DNA of 64,000 nucleotides from Solitalea canadensis DSM 3403 (GTDB lineage Bacteria; Bacteroidota; Bacteroidia; Sphingobacteriales; Sphingobacteriaceae): NCBI RefSeq assembly GCF_000242635.2, contig NC_017770.1, positions 2,926,669 to 2,990,668 of the forward strand, read 5' to 3'. Shown piece by piece: positions 20,601 to 29,906 of this stretch (position 1 is its first letter; each line of letters starts with the position of its first letter). The notes under the pieces were generated by a model. It saw only the letters and a program-made list of their open reading frames with translations, ran no database searches and was not told where the DNA came from. The position numbers and the translations under genes were made by a program.

Positions 20601-21207
20601 ACTGGGTTTCTGCAAAAGGATAACCAGTACGGGCAATATTGGCAGCTAAAGTGCTGGGATTCGTTGTAGCATAAAAGCTACTCACAGTTGTGCCCGGCAC
20701 AATGTTTTTATAACTGCCGTTGCCTGTTGCATCCACGTAGGGTAAATACTTCTTCGCTTCCCGGCCAAAGGCATCGTATTCAAACGGCTGGACAATGTCG
20801 TTAAGCAAAGGGCTGCCCTTAGTTTGTACTGTTTGCAGCGGACGGCCTAGTCCATCAAAGTACTGGATCGTCTGGCTGATCTCACAGGTACTGCGGTTGG
20901 CCAGACCCGTTTCATCTATAATGCCCGGTACTTTAATCGTGTTGGTAAGAATGTAATTCTGATTGGCGCTCGGTGCTGCCGCCAGTGGCACACAGTAAGC
21001 AGCTGCTCCACTGATGTAAATCCTTACATTGCTGCTTGCCGGAATGTTCACTCCCGGTAGCAAAGTAACACTTTGGGTCGCCATAATCTCCGACTGACCA
21101 GAGTAAGTGGATAAACTCACGTTCGCCTGCTGGGCAAATGTGCTGATACAGGTTATGTTCAGGATAGCTACTAATAGTAGCGTCCTTTTGTTTAAAAATC
21201 GTATCAT
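17659..21207 (-). CDS. Exported Rhs-family polymorphic toxin with membrane-active tip
   Basis: A 1182-aa protein. It has a Sec signal peptide ([19 protein letters not shown], cleavage after FAQ). A DUF6443-like segment ([14 protein letters not shown]) lies at about residues 108-150. Many YD/Rhs repeats follow, then the Rhs core [20 protein letters not shown] and DPDGMAP at residues 960-966. The last 216 residues are the variable tip, with a glycine/hydrophobic region ([29 protein letters not shown]). By analogy with known Rhs proteins, the core should wrap the tip and be cut near DPDGM. It is the third gene of an operon with the genes at 25018 and 21229. About 2 kb of core is nearly identical to the orphan Rhs at 11667. 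Confidence 0.92.
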   Translation of the reverse strand: [1182 protein letters not shown]

Positions 21208-21228
21208 TCGTATTCTACTTGGTAAATG

Positions 21229-24200
21229 TTATTGGTTTTGGTAATGATAATCCGTTGTTTTCAGGATGTTGCCTTCCTGATCCTTGATCCATTTCAGTCG
21301 CTGAAAACCATCGTACACGTAATAGGTAGTCTGTCCCTTGGCATCGGTTGAACTGGTCATACCTACTAACGGCTCATAGGTATAGGTGGTTATTTGAGCA
21401 TCAGATGGGAATATCCGAATGTCATCTACATAAGCACTTGCTAAGAAAGTCTTAGTACCCGTGTACGTTTCTTCTTTATACTTCCAAAGATTTCCCTCTA
21501 ATTCAAACCATCCAATGGTGTAAGTACGGGAATTAGGTTTGGTAAATGACACCGTGAAGCTACGACCATAATTACATTTTAGCCCTGTATGAAATTTAAC
21601 TATTGATGCCGCAGCGTCTTCTTCAAAACTCTCAAAATAAAACTCGTTCTCTGCTGCATTTTTGCATTCAGCAACTGGGTATTGCTGGTTATAACCCCAT
21701 TTATAGGTGGTAGAAGGTCCCTTTTGTGGAGTAACTCCAAGTAAATTACTTTTAGTATCATACCCATTGAAATTATACACCTGACTGGGGGTTAAGCTAC
21801 CGTTGTTAAACTTTTCTATGCTTAAAGGAGCAATGAGTGTATTGTTATTCCAAAAACCATAATTGTTCCTGACTTTTGTTAACTCCTTGGTGCTATTAAA
21901 GTTGGTTTGCTCAATTACAGAAGCAATTCGATGCTGCTGCGTCATCTTATCATACACCAAAATGCCTGCATAATCTTGCGGATATTTATATTGCTGAGAA
22001 ATCGTTTCCTTTTTACTATTTATTGCTTCAGATTTGGACAACTGATAGTTTACAGGTGTTTTTTCATAGTAGTACTTTTCGGTCGTCACTGATTCACCGC
22101 CATTATCATCGTATAAAGTTGTTGTTTTGGACAATGGTTTATTAAAGCCGGTAAAACGTCTGATATTAGGAACTGTATTTCCATCAACATAATCAACACC
22201 ATATAGAAAAGAAGCCCGAGTGCCTAGTTCAGGATAACTTTGAGAATAAAAGTCAGGGGGGAGTGTGTCATCAAACCACATAACACTCCTATCACTATAA
22301 CCCTGCTCGCGCAAATCTTTCATATATAATGCCAACAGTATAGGGTTTGCATAACCCCAGGTAAGTGCCCCGAAACTGATTATATCCGTATTAATTTCAT
22401 CAACCCAATCTTCTTTATTTATATCCGTTAACGCATGAGGTGACCGATAGTAGTAAGAATAATCTTCCTGCTTGATTATTTTTGAGCCCTTATAATAAGT
22501 TTTCTTCAATAGTTGACCTTGTAGCCACTCATCCGGTTCTTGCAATGAAAGTAGCATGTATTTATAAAAACTTGTAAAATAAGGCATGTTGTACCTAAAC
22601 TGATAAGTGATTTTATGACGATCAGTTGTGTTGAGTACATTCTCATCATACTCAGTTACATATTCATAACCTACATATGAACCTTCTGTGGTTAACAGTG
22701 GTAACACGGAATTGGAAAAGTAATATCTATAATGTGTGTGTGGTCTGCTGATATAACCACCCTTCCACTTATTTTGAATATACAGCGGTAGAGCAGCTAT
22801 TGTCCCCGAACTTTTACCATCAACCGGATTCGTATAATCGTAAGACTTTGCTTTAATTTTGGCCCCGTTATTATCAAAATAGTCAATTTTTTTGATCCGC
22901 AATCCTCCGGCATTAACAATATCATCCTCACCTATTTCACGCCAGCTTATTTTAAAATAAGTAAAGTGCGATTGTAAATTATACTCGTGATCGACAGGTA
23001 TACCTTGATAAGTTATTTTTACTGTCATCTCATATTCTCCTGGAAGCAACTCTAAATATGTTTTATTTTCCTTTACTCTAATAGGGGCATTTTGTGCATT
23101 ATTAAAGCCTTTTACAGTAACTCTTCCTTCAGGTTTTATTTGCTCTAGTAAAAATTCTACATTACATTGGCCATATGGAATATCATATTTTTTATCGATG
23201 TCTCCTTTCACGCCAAAATCAGAAGAACATTCCCATCCATAACCAGGATCAACATAACTATTATTACTAACGGTAAAACGTTTTTTATAACAACGTGCCT
23301 TGGTTACAGGATCAATATAATCGGGATCAGGAGCAAAACTACTACGAGGATAACCGCTGATCTGAATTTCTGCTTTCTTCAGCGCCAAATTATCATCAAC
23401 TAACATATTTATCAGTTCTCTGGAACCTTGAGGGATGTTTTTAACTCTGAAGTTATTGTTCTCATAGGTATATTCAGTTTTTCCTCCTTCCGGCCAAACA
23501 ATACTTTTCAAGGAGAAAACATTACTTTTTTCGGGTTTTACCGACCGATCTCCTCCATCATACAATGAAGGATCGACACCATCCTTTACAACTATAGATG
23601 GAATCATTGAATGGTTCATAATTCCATTAAAATACCCCCAATGATCTTGTGAAAATGAATATTTAGAGGGCATCATATCAAACGTATTGTAATCAAACTT
23701 ATATTTGATTGGTGAGGTACTTGTTTGTCCCACAATACGCACGGAGTCTAAACGCAAACGTTTAAATCTATAATTATCAGCATAGTTCCAAATTACCGGT
23801 GCTGATCGTCCAAGATTTACATCATAATCTTTTCCAAGAAAATAACTGTAATCAAATATGATTTTTCTAATCAGTTGTTGCGCATTATTTAACACCTGAA
23901 CCTCTTTTAATGCCTTACCTTGCATATCTTCTCTTTCCATGGTGATAAATTTGATTATTCCTTCCGGAAAGCTGATAGTGCTCACTAATGCTTCATCATA
24001 GGTATTATTTTCTGACACATAGGTACTTCCAGGATTGGTTAAATTTTCAGTATAAGCGCCTGTTGACTGGATATAATTTTGTCCTGAAATTTTAGGTATT
24101 TTGTACGAACTGTTAGTATAAGAATAATTAATCTCCTCATTACTGGTATTTTGTATTTTTTTTACTAACCAGCTATTTCGAGTAGCTCGCATAACGCCTG

Positions 24201-24888
24201 TTGGATCTGATTGAAAACTGGCTCCATCGGCTCCCAAATCAACAGCAACACCATTATCCAGTAAAAACGAAAAAAGATTTGTGTCTGATAACGAAATATT
24301 TATATCCTCTTTGGGAAAAGTCACAAATTTTTTTAGTTCCTGATTAAACATGAATTTTCCTGACTGCCCTACTACGGAATAGTAAAACTCATCCGGCATA
24401 AAATCTCTTTGTCCGTTGATTGCAAGTTTTGCCTCAAGCATATTTTGGGTCCTTTCCTGTAAACCTGGATCTTGCGAATAATGTGGTAATGCATTAAAAT
24501 CTTTAATGGTAGTAAATCCAGTATTTCGGGTAACAGCAGGAATAAAATAATGCTCATCTGGTGCTCCTCTTACATTTCTGGTTACTTGTCCTCCGTAAGA
24601 AAGATTCCAGCCTAGACCCACCCAAGAGGCTTCCTGATCAACTCTTATCCCTCCTGCATGATAACTCAAAGTTATTGGAACCATAACATCCTTTATCTTA
24701 ATCTCATATAAAGGAATACTTATTTGTGGAACGCCAGTAAAGTGTCCAACCGAAGTTTCTATAAAGCGATTAATTGCCGCAACCTGTGGTGAAGGTATAT
24801 CAACTCTAGTTGGTATTGTTTGACTATGCACGGTGAAATGGCACAGGCATAATATCAATGATAAAAATTTAATTGTTTTCCTTTTCAT
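21229..24888 (-). CDS. Exported Rhs partner protein (large, with terminal Rhs repeat)
   Basis: About 1219 aa from the ATG at 24888, which starts a clean signal peptide (MKRKTIKFLSLILCLCHFTVH); an ATG at 24903 would add five residues. The N-terminal segment GVPQISIPLYEIKIKDVMVPITL and GLGWNLSYGGQVTRNVRG is reminiscent of the start of SpvB/TcaC-like insecticidal toxin components. The C terminus holds YD repeats (YVYDGFQRLKWIKDQEGN). It sits 21 bases before the Rhs toxin gene. A split homologue precedes the Rhs of locus 2. I infer that the two proteins form a shell, in the way TcB and TcC do. Confidence 0.8.
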   Translation of the reverse strand: MKRKTIKFLSLILCLCHFTVHSQTIPTRVDIPSPQVAAINRFIETSVGHFTGVPQISIPLYEIKIKDVMVPITLSYHAGGIRVDQEASWVGLGWNLSYGGQVTRNVRGAPDEHYFIPAVTRNTGFTTIKDFNALPHYSQDPGLQERTQNMLEAKLAINGQRDFMPDEFYYSVVGQSGKFMFNQELKKFVTFPKEDINISLSDTNLFSFLLDNGVAVDLGADGASFQSDPTGVMRATRNSWLVKKIQNTSNEEINYSYTNSSYKIPKISGQNYIQSTGAYTENLTNPGSTYVSENNTYDEALVSTISFPEGIIKFITMEREDMQGKALKEVQVLNNAQQLIRKIIFDYSYFLGKDYDVNLGRSAPVIWNYADNYRFKRLRLDSVRIVGQTSTSPIKYKFDYNTFDMMPSKYSFSQDHWGYFNGIMNHSMIPSIVVKDGVDPSLYDGGDRSVKPEKSNVFSLKSIVWPEGGKTEYTYENNNFRVKNIPQGSRELINMLVDDNLALKKAEIQISGYPRSSFAPDPDYIDPVTKARCYKKRFTVSNNSYVDPGYGWECSSDFGVKGDIDKKYDIPYGQCNVEFLLEQIKPEGRVTVKGFNNAQNAPIRVKENKTYLELLPGEYEMTVKITYQGIPVDHEYNLQSHFTYFKISWREIGEDDIVNAGGLRIKKIDYFDNNGAKIKAKSYDYTNPVDGKSSGTIAALPLYIQNKWKGGYISRPHTHYRYYFSNSVLPLLTTEGSYVGYEYVTEYDENVLNTTDRHKITYQFRYNMPYFTSFYKYMLLSLQEPDEWLQGQLLKKTYYKGSKIIKQEDYSYYYRSPHALTDINKEDWVDEINTDIISFGALTWGYANPILLALYMKDLREQGYSDRSVMWFDDTLPPDFYSQSYPELGTRASFLYGVDYVDGNTVPNIRRFTGFNKPLSKTTTLYDDNGGESVTTEKYYYEKTPVNYQLSKSEAINSKKETISQQYKYPQDYAGILVYDKMTQQHRIASVIEQTNFNSTKELTKVRNNYGFWNNNTLIAPLSIEKFNNGSLTPSQVYNFNGYDTKSNLLGVTPQKGPSTTYKWGYNQQYPVAECKNAAENEFYFESFEEDAAASIVKFHTGLKCNYGRSFTVSFTKPNSRTYTIGWFELEGNLWKYKEETYTGTKTFLASAYVDDIRIFPSDAQITTYTYEPLVGMTSSTDAKGQTTYYVYDGFQRLKWIKDQEGNILKTTDYHYQNQ

Positions 24889-25017
24889 AAGGCCCATAAT
24901 CATTTATTATAAATATTGTTGCAATTCATTAAATGCAACAAGCATTTGAATGAGTTAACTTTTCTTTAAATACTTCTGTAGTATTCTGGGATAAGAGATT
25001 AAGTTGAATTAAAAACT

Positions 25018-26328
25018 CTATTTAAGTTTTTTCAATTCAGTTAATTGTGATTCTATTTTCTTGTAGTGCTCTCTTAATTCTATTATTTCATCTGTCTTAG
25101 TTTGCAACTGTTTATTCTGTTCTATCAAATGCAACGTCAACTCCTCAATTTTCTGAAGCAATTTTGCATTCATCTCCCCTAAATCAACTCCATTATTTTT
25201 AACCTCTTCTGCTGAAGGAATACCAGGGAGGTGTCCTTTTTCTTTGATGTGCTGTTCGGTTTCTTGCAGAGAAGGCAGATTGTAGTTTGGCATGAAAACG
25301 TAGTCTGGCCAAGGAGTAGCCTCTACTTTGATTTCTGTCGCACGAATTTTTCCTACAACTGCTAATTTGTAACCTTTGGGATCATTGGTTCCAATTCCAA
25401 TATTTCCATCTTTCGTAGCAACCATTGATGTTCCGTGCACAGATTGATAGGATTTATAAATACTTACATCTGACAATTGAGTCTCGTAAACTAACTGTGG
25501 TTTTGTTCCGTCTATTGCATTCCACCAATCCCCTCTAAAAGTAACTCTTCCTCCTGATCCGGTGATTTCAGCAGTTTTAATGGCTAAGTATGCTTGATTA
25601 TTATAAGTAACTTTATAAACATTTACGCTTACTGTATTATCTGTAAGCGGAACAACCGAAACATAATTATTTGAATATGCCGCCTGAATTATAACTCTAT
25701 ACTCGGCATTAATATTTCCGGCGGAAGTTGTCCCTCGGTATAACGACAAAGTCCCGCTTAAACCAGCTTGCGGATTAGCGACTCCACTTACAATCATAGG
25801 ACTCAATAAAATATAGTGAGGAGTATAGCCCTGACCAATATCACTCGTCATCCCTAAGTTATAGGGAGTAACAAATGTTGAACTGGTTAAAATCATGTCA
25901 ACACCAGATTTGACTTCCAATTTAGTTGCAGGTGTTGTTGTACCGATACCAACATTGCCATAACCTTCAGGAAGTAAATTCATATGCAATCCATCATATT
26001 CGAAAACTCGACCGGAAAGCGAAGTACCATCTCCTCGGCCTAAGCCTGAGTTGAATAAAGCAACTGAACGAGCACCTGAGTTCTGATTATCAAAAGAGGA
26101 TCCTTTGGGTTTATAGGTTAATGCCAAGTGATTATATGTCAACCAGCCACTTCTTACGGACACAGCTTCCGTTCCGTTCCCAAATTTTAAATTTCCAGAA
26201 ACTGTAAGAGATCCTGTGTTGATAGCGTTTGTAGTTGTATTTCCATTGTCCGTAACAGTTTGAAGAGTTTGAGCAAATGCTCCATTAAACCCAACCATGG
26301 CAACTAGTAGAAGTAATTGTTTTCTCAT
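25018..26328 (-). CDS. Exported fibre-like protein with C-terminal coiled coil
   Basis: A 436-aa protein with a signal peptide (MRKQLLLLVAMVGFNGAFAQ). It has repeats of the form VGIGTTTPATKLEV and IGIGTNDPKGYKLAVVGKI, common in Bacteroidota fibre or tail-like secreted proteins. The C-terminal part contains PDYVFMPNYNLPSLQETEQ and HLPGIPSAEEVKNNGVDLGE, then a coiled coil at about residues 385-436. It is the first gene of the Rhs 1 operon. A role in surface display or target contact is inferred. Locus 2 has no such gene nearby. Confidence 0.8.
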   Translation of the reverse strand: MRKQLLLLVAMVGFNGAFAQTLQTVTDNGNTTTNAINTGSLTVSGNLKFGNGTEAVSVRSGWLTYNHLALTYKPKGSSFDNQNSGARSVALFNSGLGRGDGTSLSGRVFEYDGLHMNLLPEGYGNVGIGTTTPATKLEVKSGVDMILTSSTFVTPYNLGMTSDIGQGYTPHYILLSPMIVSGVANPQAGLSGTLSLYRGTTSAGNINAEYRVIIQAAYSNNYVSVVPLTDNTVSVNVYKVTYNNQAYLAIKTAEITGSGGRVTFRGDWWNAIDGTKPQLVYETQLSDVSIYKSYQSVHGTSMVATKDGNIGIGTNDPKGYKLAVVGKIRATEIKVEATPWPDYVFMPNYNLPSLQETEQHIKEKGHLPGIPSAEEVKNNGVDLGEMNAKLLQKIEELTLHLIEQNKQLQTKTDEIIELREHYKKIESQLTELKKLK

Positions 26329-26732
26329 TATTTTAACTTTTGATTTTTTAATTGGTTAATAACATTCCATATTCAGTCAGCTATTCTCTCGATTAGCATC
26401 AACTTCATTCTTTCATTTTTTAAAGAATTACTTAGTTTTCTCTCATGTTTGATAGTTTTTACTCTTGGAATAGGTGCAACAGAATCCATAAATCACTGGA
26501 GTGGTTGAAAGTTGGTCGAATAAGGTGATGCATCAGCAAATAATTGCTGCACTTAAGAAAACAATCTAAACATAAGATTAATAGGCTTTTATTTAGTTAC
26601 TTATAGATGCTCATTTATTGAAAAATACATACTATTAGTTATACATTTTTCCATCGGTAATGTTAGATTTAATGCATAGAAATTCTATGATTTTAATCAC
26701 TTAAGGTAGATTTCAAAAAGTTCAAGCCAACT
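26329..26732. other. Upstream region of the Rhs 1 operon
   Basis: About 400 bases, AT-rich, between topB and the fibre-like gene. No TAnnTTTG box on the minus strand convinced me. A small imperfect palindrome built on CAGCAAATAATTGCTG lies near 26536-26551. The operon promoter must be in here. Confidence 0.4.
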
Positions 26733-28844
26733 TTACTCAACAACCAACTGAAACCCTGTATCAAACGCAATCTTTCCGTCAACCTCTGCTTCACTAACTA
26801 GTAAGCCTTTGATTTTACCAGTTTTGCCTTTGGTGATTAAGTCAGTTAGGTGTTTGTCGGTTAGTTTTTTGCCGAATGCTTCAAAAGGTAATTTAAAACC
26901 ACAAACCTGGAAATTGCTACATCCATAGGCTGAATTCCCTTTTTTAAGTGGGTGCTCCTTGCATTTCGGACAGCTCATTTCTGCTATGGAAAGAGTCTCT
27001 TTAGGGGCTTTTGGCTTTGGCTCTTTTTTAGGTTTTTCTTTTTCCTTAGGGGCTTCTTGTTCAATTGTAATAATTCGGCCGGTATTATGAATTACTTCGC
27101 GTGTAAGCTCCACCACCATTTGAATAAGCTCCTGCTTGAAAGTATCAAGCACGTACTCCCCTTTTTCGATCAGGCGAAGTTTACGCTCCCAATCACCGGT
27201 TAATTCGGCACTCTTTAATAATTCATTTTGAATGGTGTCGATTAAGTCGATGCCTGTTTGTGTGGCGAAGATGTTTTTCTTTTTCTTCTCGATGTATTTC
27301 CGTTTAAACAACGTTTCTATGATGTTAGCGCGAGTCGACGGTCGGCCGATACCGTTATCCTTCATCAATTCACGCATTTCTTCATCATCGACTTGCTTAC
27401 CCGCAGTTTCCATAGCGCGCAACAAGGTTGCTTCTGTATATGGTTTTGGAGGTGATGTTTTCCCTTGATGAATGCGTGGTTCATGCGGACCACTCTCTCC
27501 TGCTTCAAAAACAGGCATTATTTTCTCTTCTTCCTCCCCTTCTTTTTTCTCTGTTTTATCGTTAGCGTAGAGTTCTTTCCACCCTGGTTCCAATATTTGT
27601 TTTCCGCTTGCTTTAAATTCTATCTGTCCAACCTTACCTAAAACTGTTGTGTTAGAAACCTTACATTCAGGATAAAACGCTGCAATAAAACGACGTGTTA
27701 TTAGATCATAAATGCGCTTTTCATCCGTACTTAGTCCGACAGGCAAAACACCTGTTGGAATAATCGCATGGTGATCTGTTACTTTTTTATCATCAAAAAC
27801 AGCCTTTAACTTGGGAATAGGTTTCGCCAGAATTGGTGCCGTAAACTGACTGTAATAGGTCAGTTGCTCCATTATTCCGGCTATTTTTGGATGCAAATCT
27901 TCCGAAAGATAAGTGGTGTCAACCCTTGGGTAGGTCACAAATTTCTTTTCGTAAAGGTTCTGAATGTATTTTAGCGTTTCATCGGCCGAATATCCATATT
28001 TTTTATTCGCATCCACCTGTAACGACGTTAAATCATATAGCCGGGGATTCCCTTCTTTTCCTTCCTTTTTCTCAAACGATGTTACTTCAAAAGGATATTG
28101 CTTTAAATATTCAAGCCCTTTTTCTGCTTTTTCAATATTCTTAAGTCGATCGATTGTTGCCGTAAATTCTGTCTCTCGATAAATGGTTTTTAGCTCCCAA
28201 TATTCTTCAGAAACAAAAGCATTGATCTCTTTTTGTCGTTGAACGATCATCGCCAGGGTCGGAGTTTGAACCCTTCCGATCGATAAAACTACTTTTCCTT
28301 GGCCAAACTTCTTAGTGAACAAACGAGTAGCATTCATGCCCAACAGCCAATCGCCAATTGCCCTTGCACTCCCTGCGGCATATAAATTATTGAATTGTTC
28401 AGCGTTCTTAAGCTTTTGAAACCCTTCTCTAATCGCTTCTTCGGTTAATGATGAAATCCATAATCGTTTAACCGGAGCTACGCATTTTGCTTTCAAAAGT
28501 ACCCAGCGCTGAATAAGTTCTCCTTCTTGTCCAGCATCACCGCAGTTAATCACTTCTTCACATTGCGAAATAAGATGCTCAATTACCTTAAATTGCTTTT
28601 GAACACCACCATTATCAATCAGCTTTATCCCGAAATTTTTAGGAATCATGGGCAGATCTTCCAATCGCCAGGCTTTCCAACGCTCAGTATAATCGTGAGG
28701 TTCTTTTAAGGTACAGAAGTGTCCAAAAGTCCAGGTTACCTGGTATCCATTGCCTTCATAGTAGCCATCTTTGCGCTGCTTAGCACCAATAACTTCTGCA
28801 ATATCTTTAGCTACACTTGGTTTTTCGGCAATGCAAACTTTCAT
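26733..28844 (-). CDS. topB: DNA topoisomerase III
   Basis: A 703-aa type IA topoisomerase that relaxes and decatenates DNA. The Toprim domain opens with KVCIAEKPSVAKDIA, and the acidic residues are in NCGDAGQEGELI. The catalytic Tyr is in KFVTYPRVDTTYLS (about residue 304). The C terminus has a Lys/Pro-rich linker and a zinc ribbon (SCPKCKEHPLKKG, CSNFQVCGFKLP). It matches the chromosomal TopB of Bacteroidota in length. TopB genes also occur on conjugative elements, but nothing here suggests that. Confidence 0.95.
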   Translation of the reverse strand: MKVCIAEKPSVAKDIAEVIGAKQRKDGYYEGNGYQVTWTFGHFCTLKEPHDYTERWKAWRLEDLPMIPKNFGIKLIDNGGVQKQFKVIEHLISQCEEVINCGDAGQEGELIQRWVLLKAKCVAPVKRLWISSLTEEAIREGFQKLKNAEQFNNLYAAGSARAIGDWLLGMNATRLFTKKFGQGKVVLSIGRVQTPTLAMIVQRQKEINAFVSEEYWELKTIYRETEFTATIDRLKNIEKAEKGLEYLKQYPFEVTSFEKKEGKEGNPRLYDLTSLQVDANKKYGYSADETLKYIQNLYEKKFVTYPRVDTTYLSEDLHPKIAGIMEQLTYYSQFTAPILAKPIPKLKAVFDDKKVTDHHAIIPTGVLPVGLSTDEKRIYDLITRRFIAAFYPECKVSNTTVLGKVGQIEFKASGKQILEPGWKELYANDKTEKKEGEEEEKIMPVFEAGESGPHEPRIHQGKTSPPKPYTEATLLRAMETAGKQVDDEEMRELMKDNGIGRPSTRANIIETLFKRKYIEKKKKNIFATQTGIDLIDTIQNELLKSAELTGDWERKLRLIEKGEYVLDTFKQELIQMVVELTREVIHNTGRIITIEQEAPKEKEKPKKEPKPKAPKETLSIAEMSCPKCKEHPLKKGNSAYGCSNFQVCGFKLPFEAFGKKLTDKHLTDLITKGKTGKIKGLLVSEAEVDGKIAFDTGFQLVVE

Positions 28845-29159
28845 CTTACTGGATAACGCGTTTTTTTAATTAAGGGCAACAAAAATCGATATTTTTTTAA
28901 TGTTTAATTAAATAAACAACAATACTCGGCAATAAACAACTAATTACCAGATTTATATGTTTACGACTAAACCTGAATTTAACGTCCATGCGGTTTTCGG
29001 TAATTGCTCACTAGTAACCGCTCAATCCTCTGTAAATTGCACATCAATGCATTTAGCTAAAATTCACTTAAACTTTTATTCTTAAAAAACAATACTCCTA
29101 TCCCAGAACAACACACAATTAACTATAAATAAGCCAATTATAATAATTTCAGATTTTTT
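28845..29159. other. Divergent intergenic region between topB and scpB
   Basis: About 340 bases in all, AT-rich, with no gene seen. It carries the scpB promoter at its right end and must also hold the topB promoter. Confidence 0.5.
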
Positions 29160-29189
29160 TTTGCTGCATAAAGAGATATTCTATTTTTG
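29160..29189 (+). promoter_or_regulatory. scpB promoter (nearly leaderless transcript)
   Basis: TTTG (29160-29163), 18 bases, then TATTTTTG (29182-29189) fits the Bacteroidota consensus well. The ATG at 29196 lies only 7 bases after the -7 box, so the mRNA should have almost no leader. Confidence 0.75.
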
Positions 29190-29195
29190 CGAAAG

Positions 29196-29762
29196 ATGGA
29201 GCACATTCAACAACATATTGAAGCACTGATATTTGCCTCTGAACAAAGTATCACTTCTGCGGAAATTGTAGCCTGCTTAAGTTCTGTAGCCGGAACTGAC
29301 ATTGCAGAGAAAGCCGTAGATGAGGCTATTGAAACGATCAGCCAGAAATATGAAGGTGAAGAGCATTTCTTTGAATTAATTGCCCTTAGCGGTGGTTATC
29401 AATTTATGACAAAGAAAAGGTTTGCTCCCACTGTTAGTTCATTGATTCAACACCGTAACAAAAAGAAACTTTCTGCTGCTGCGATGGAAACATTGGCGAT
29501 CATTGCTTATAAACAGCCCATTACTAAAACAGAGATTGAACAAATCAGAGGGGTAAACTGTGATTACAGTGTACAAAAGCTGTTAGAAAAAGAATTAATA
29601 ACGATTGAAGGAAAAAGTGATGCTCCCGGAAGACCGCTACTGTACGCAACCAGTAAGCTCTTTATGGACTATTTTAGTCTGAATTCTTTAAATGACTTAC
29701 CACAACTTAAAGACATTCAGACCACTAATGAGAATGAAATTGGAGAGCAAACAGAAAATTAA
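29196..29762 (+). CDS. scpB: Segregation and condensation protein B
   Basis: 188 aa from the ATG at 29196; a TTG three codons earlier is also open but lies inside the -7 box. ScpB binds ScpA and SMC in chromosome condensation. Two winged-helix domains are visible: HIEALIFASEQSITSAEI at the start and AMETLAIIAYKQPITKTEIE, then QKLLEKELI and GRPLLYATS. scpA is not next to it, as is often the case in Bacteroidota. Confidence 0.95.
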   Translation: MEHIQQHIEALIFASEQSITSAEIVACLSSVAGTDIAEKAVDEAIETISQKYEGEEHFFELIALSGGYQFMTKKRFAPTVSSLIQHRNKKKLSAAAMETLAIIAYKQPITKTEIEQIRGVNCDYSVQKLLEKELITIEGKSDAPGRPLLYATSKLFMDYFSLNSLNDLPQLKDIQTTNENEIGEQTEN

Positions 29763-29796
29763 TTTCAAGCTTTCTTTTTTGATTTTAAAAACTTTT

Positions 29797-29804
29797 TAAT
29801 TTTG
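29797..29804 (+). promoter_or_regulatory. -7 box before the acidic small protein
   Basis: TAATTTTG fits TAnnTTTG and would give a leader of about 100 nt. The -33 box is not clear. Confidence 0.45.
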
Positions 29805-29906
29805 CATAACCAGATTATTTTAAAATAAGTATTCAAAATAATCGAAAAAACTTAGCAAATTCGATCTAAGAATCTATAAGTAGAAAATTTAAATTTGAAG
29901 AGGTAA

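Noticed and set aside
26733..28844. topB as a marker of a conjugative element
   Set aside because: There are no relaxase, tra genes or integrase beside it. A chromosomal topB fits better.
29187..29195. TTG start for scpB at 29187
   Set aside because: It lies within the -7 box. The ATG at 29196 gives a normal ScpB N terminus.
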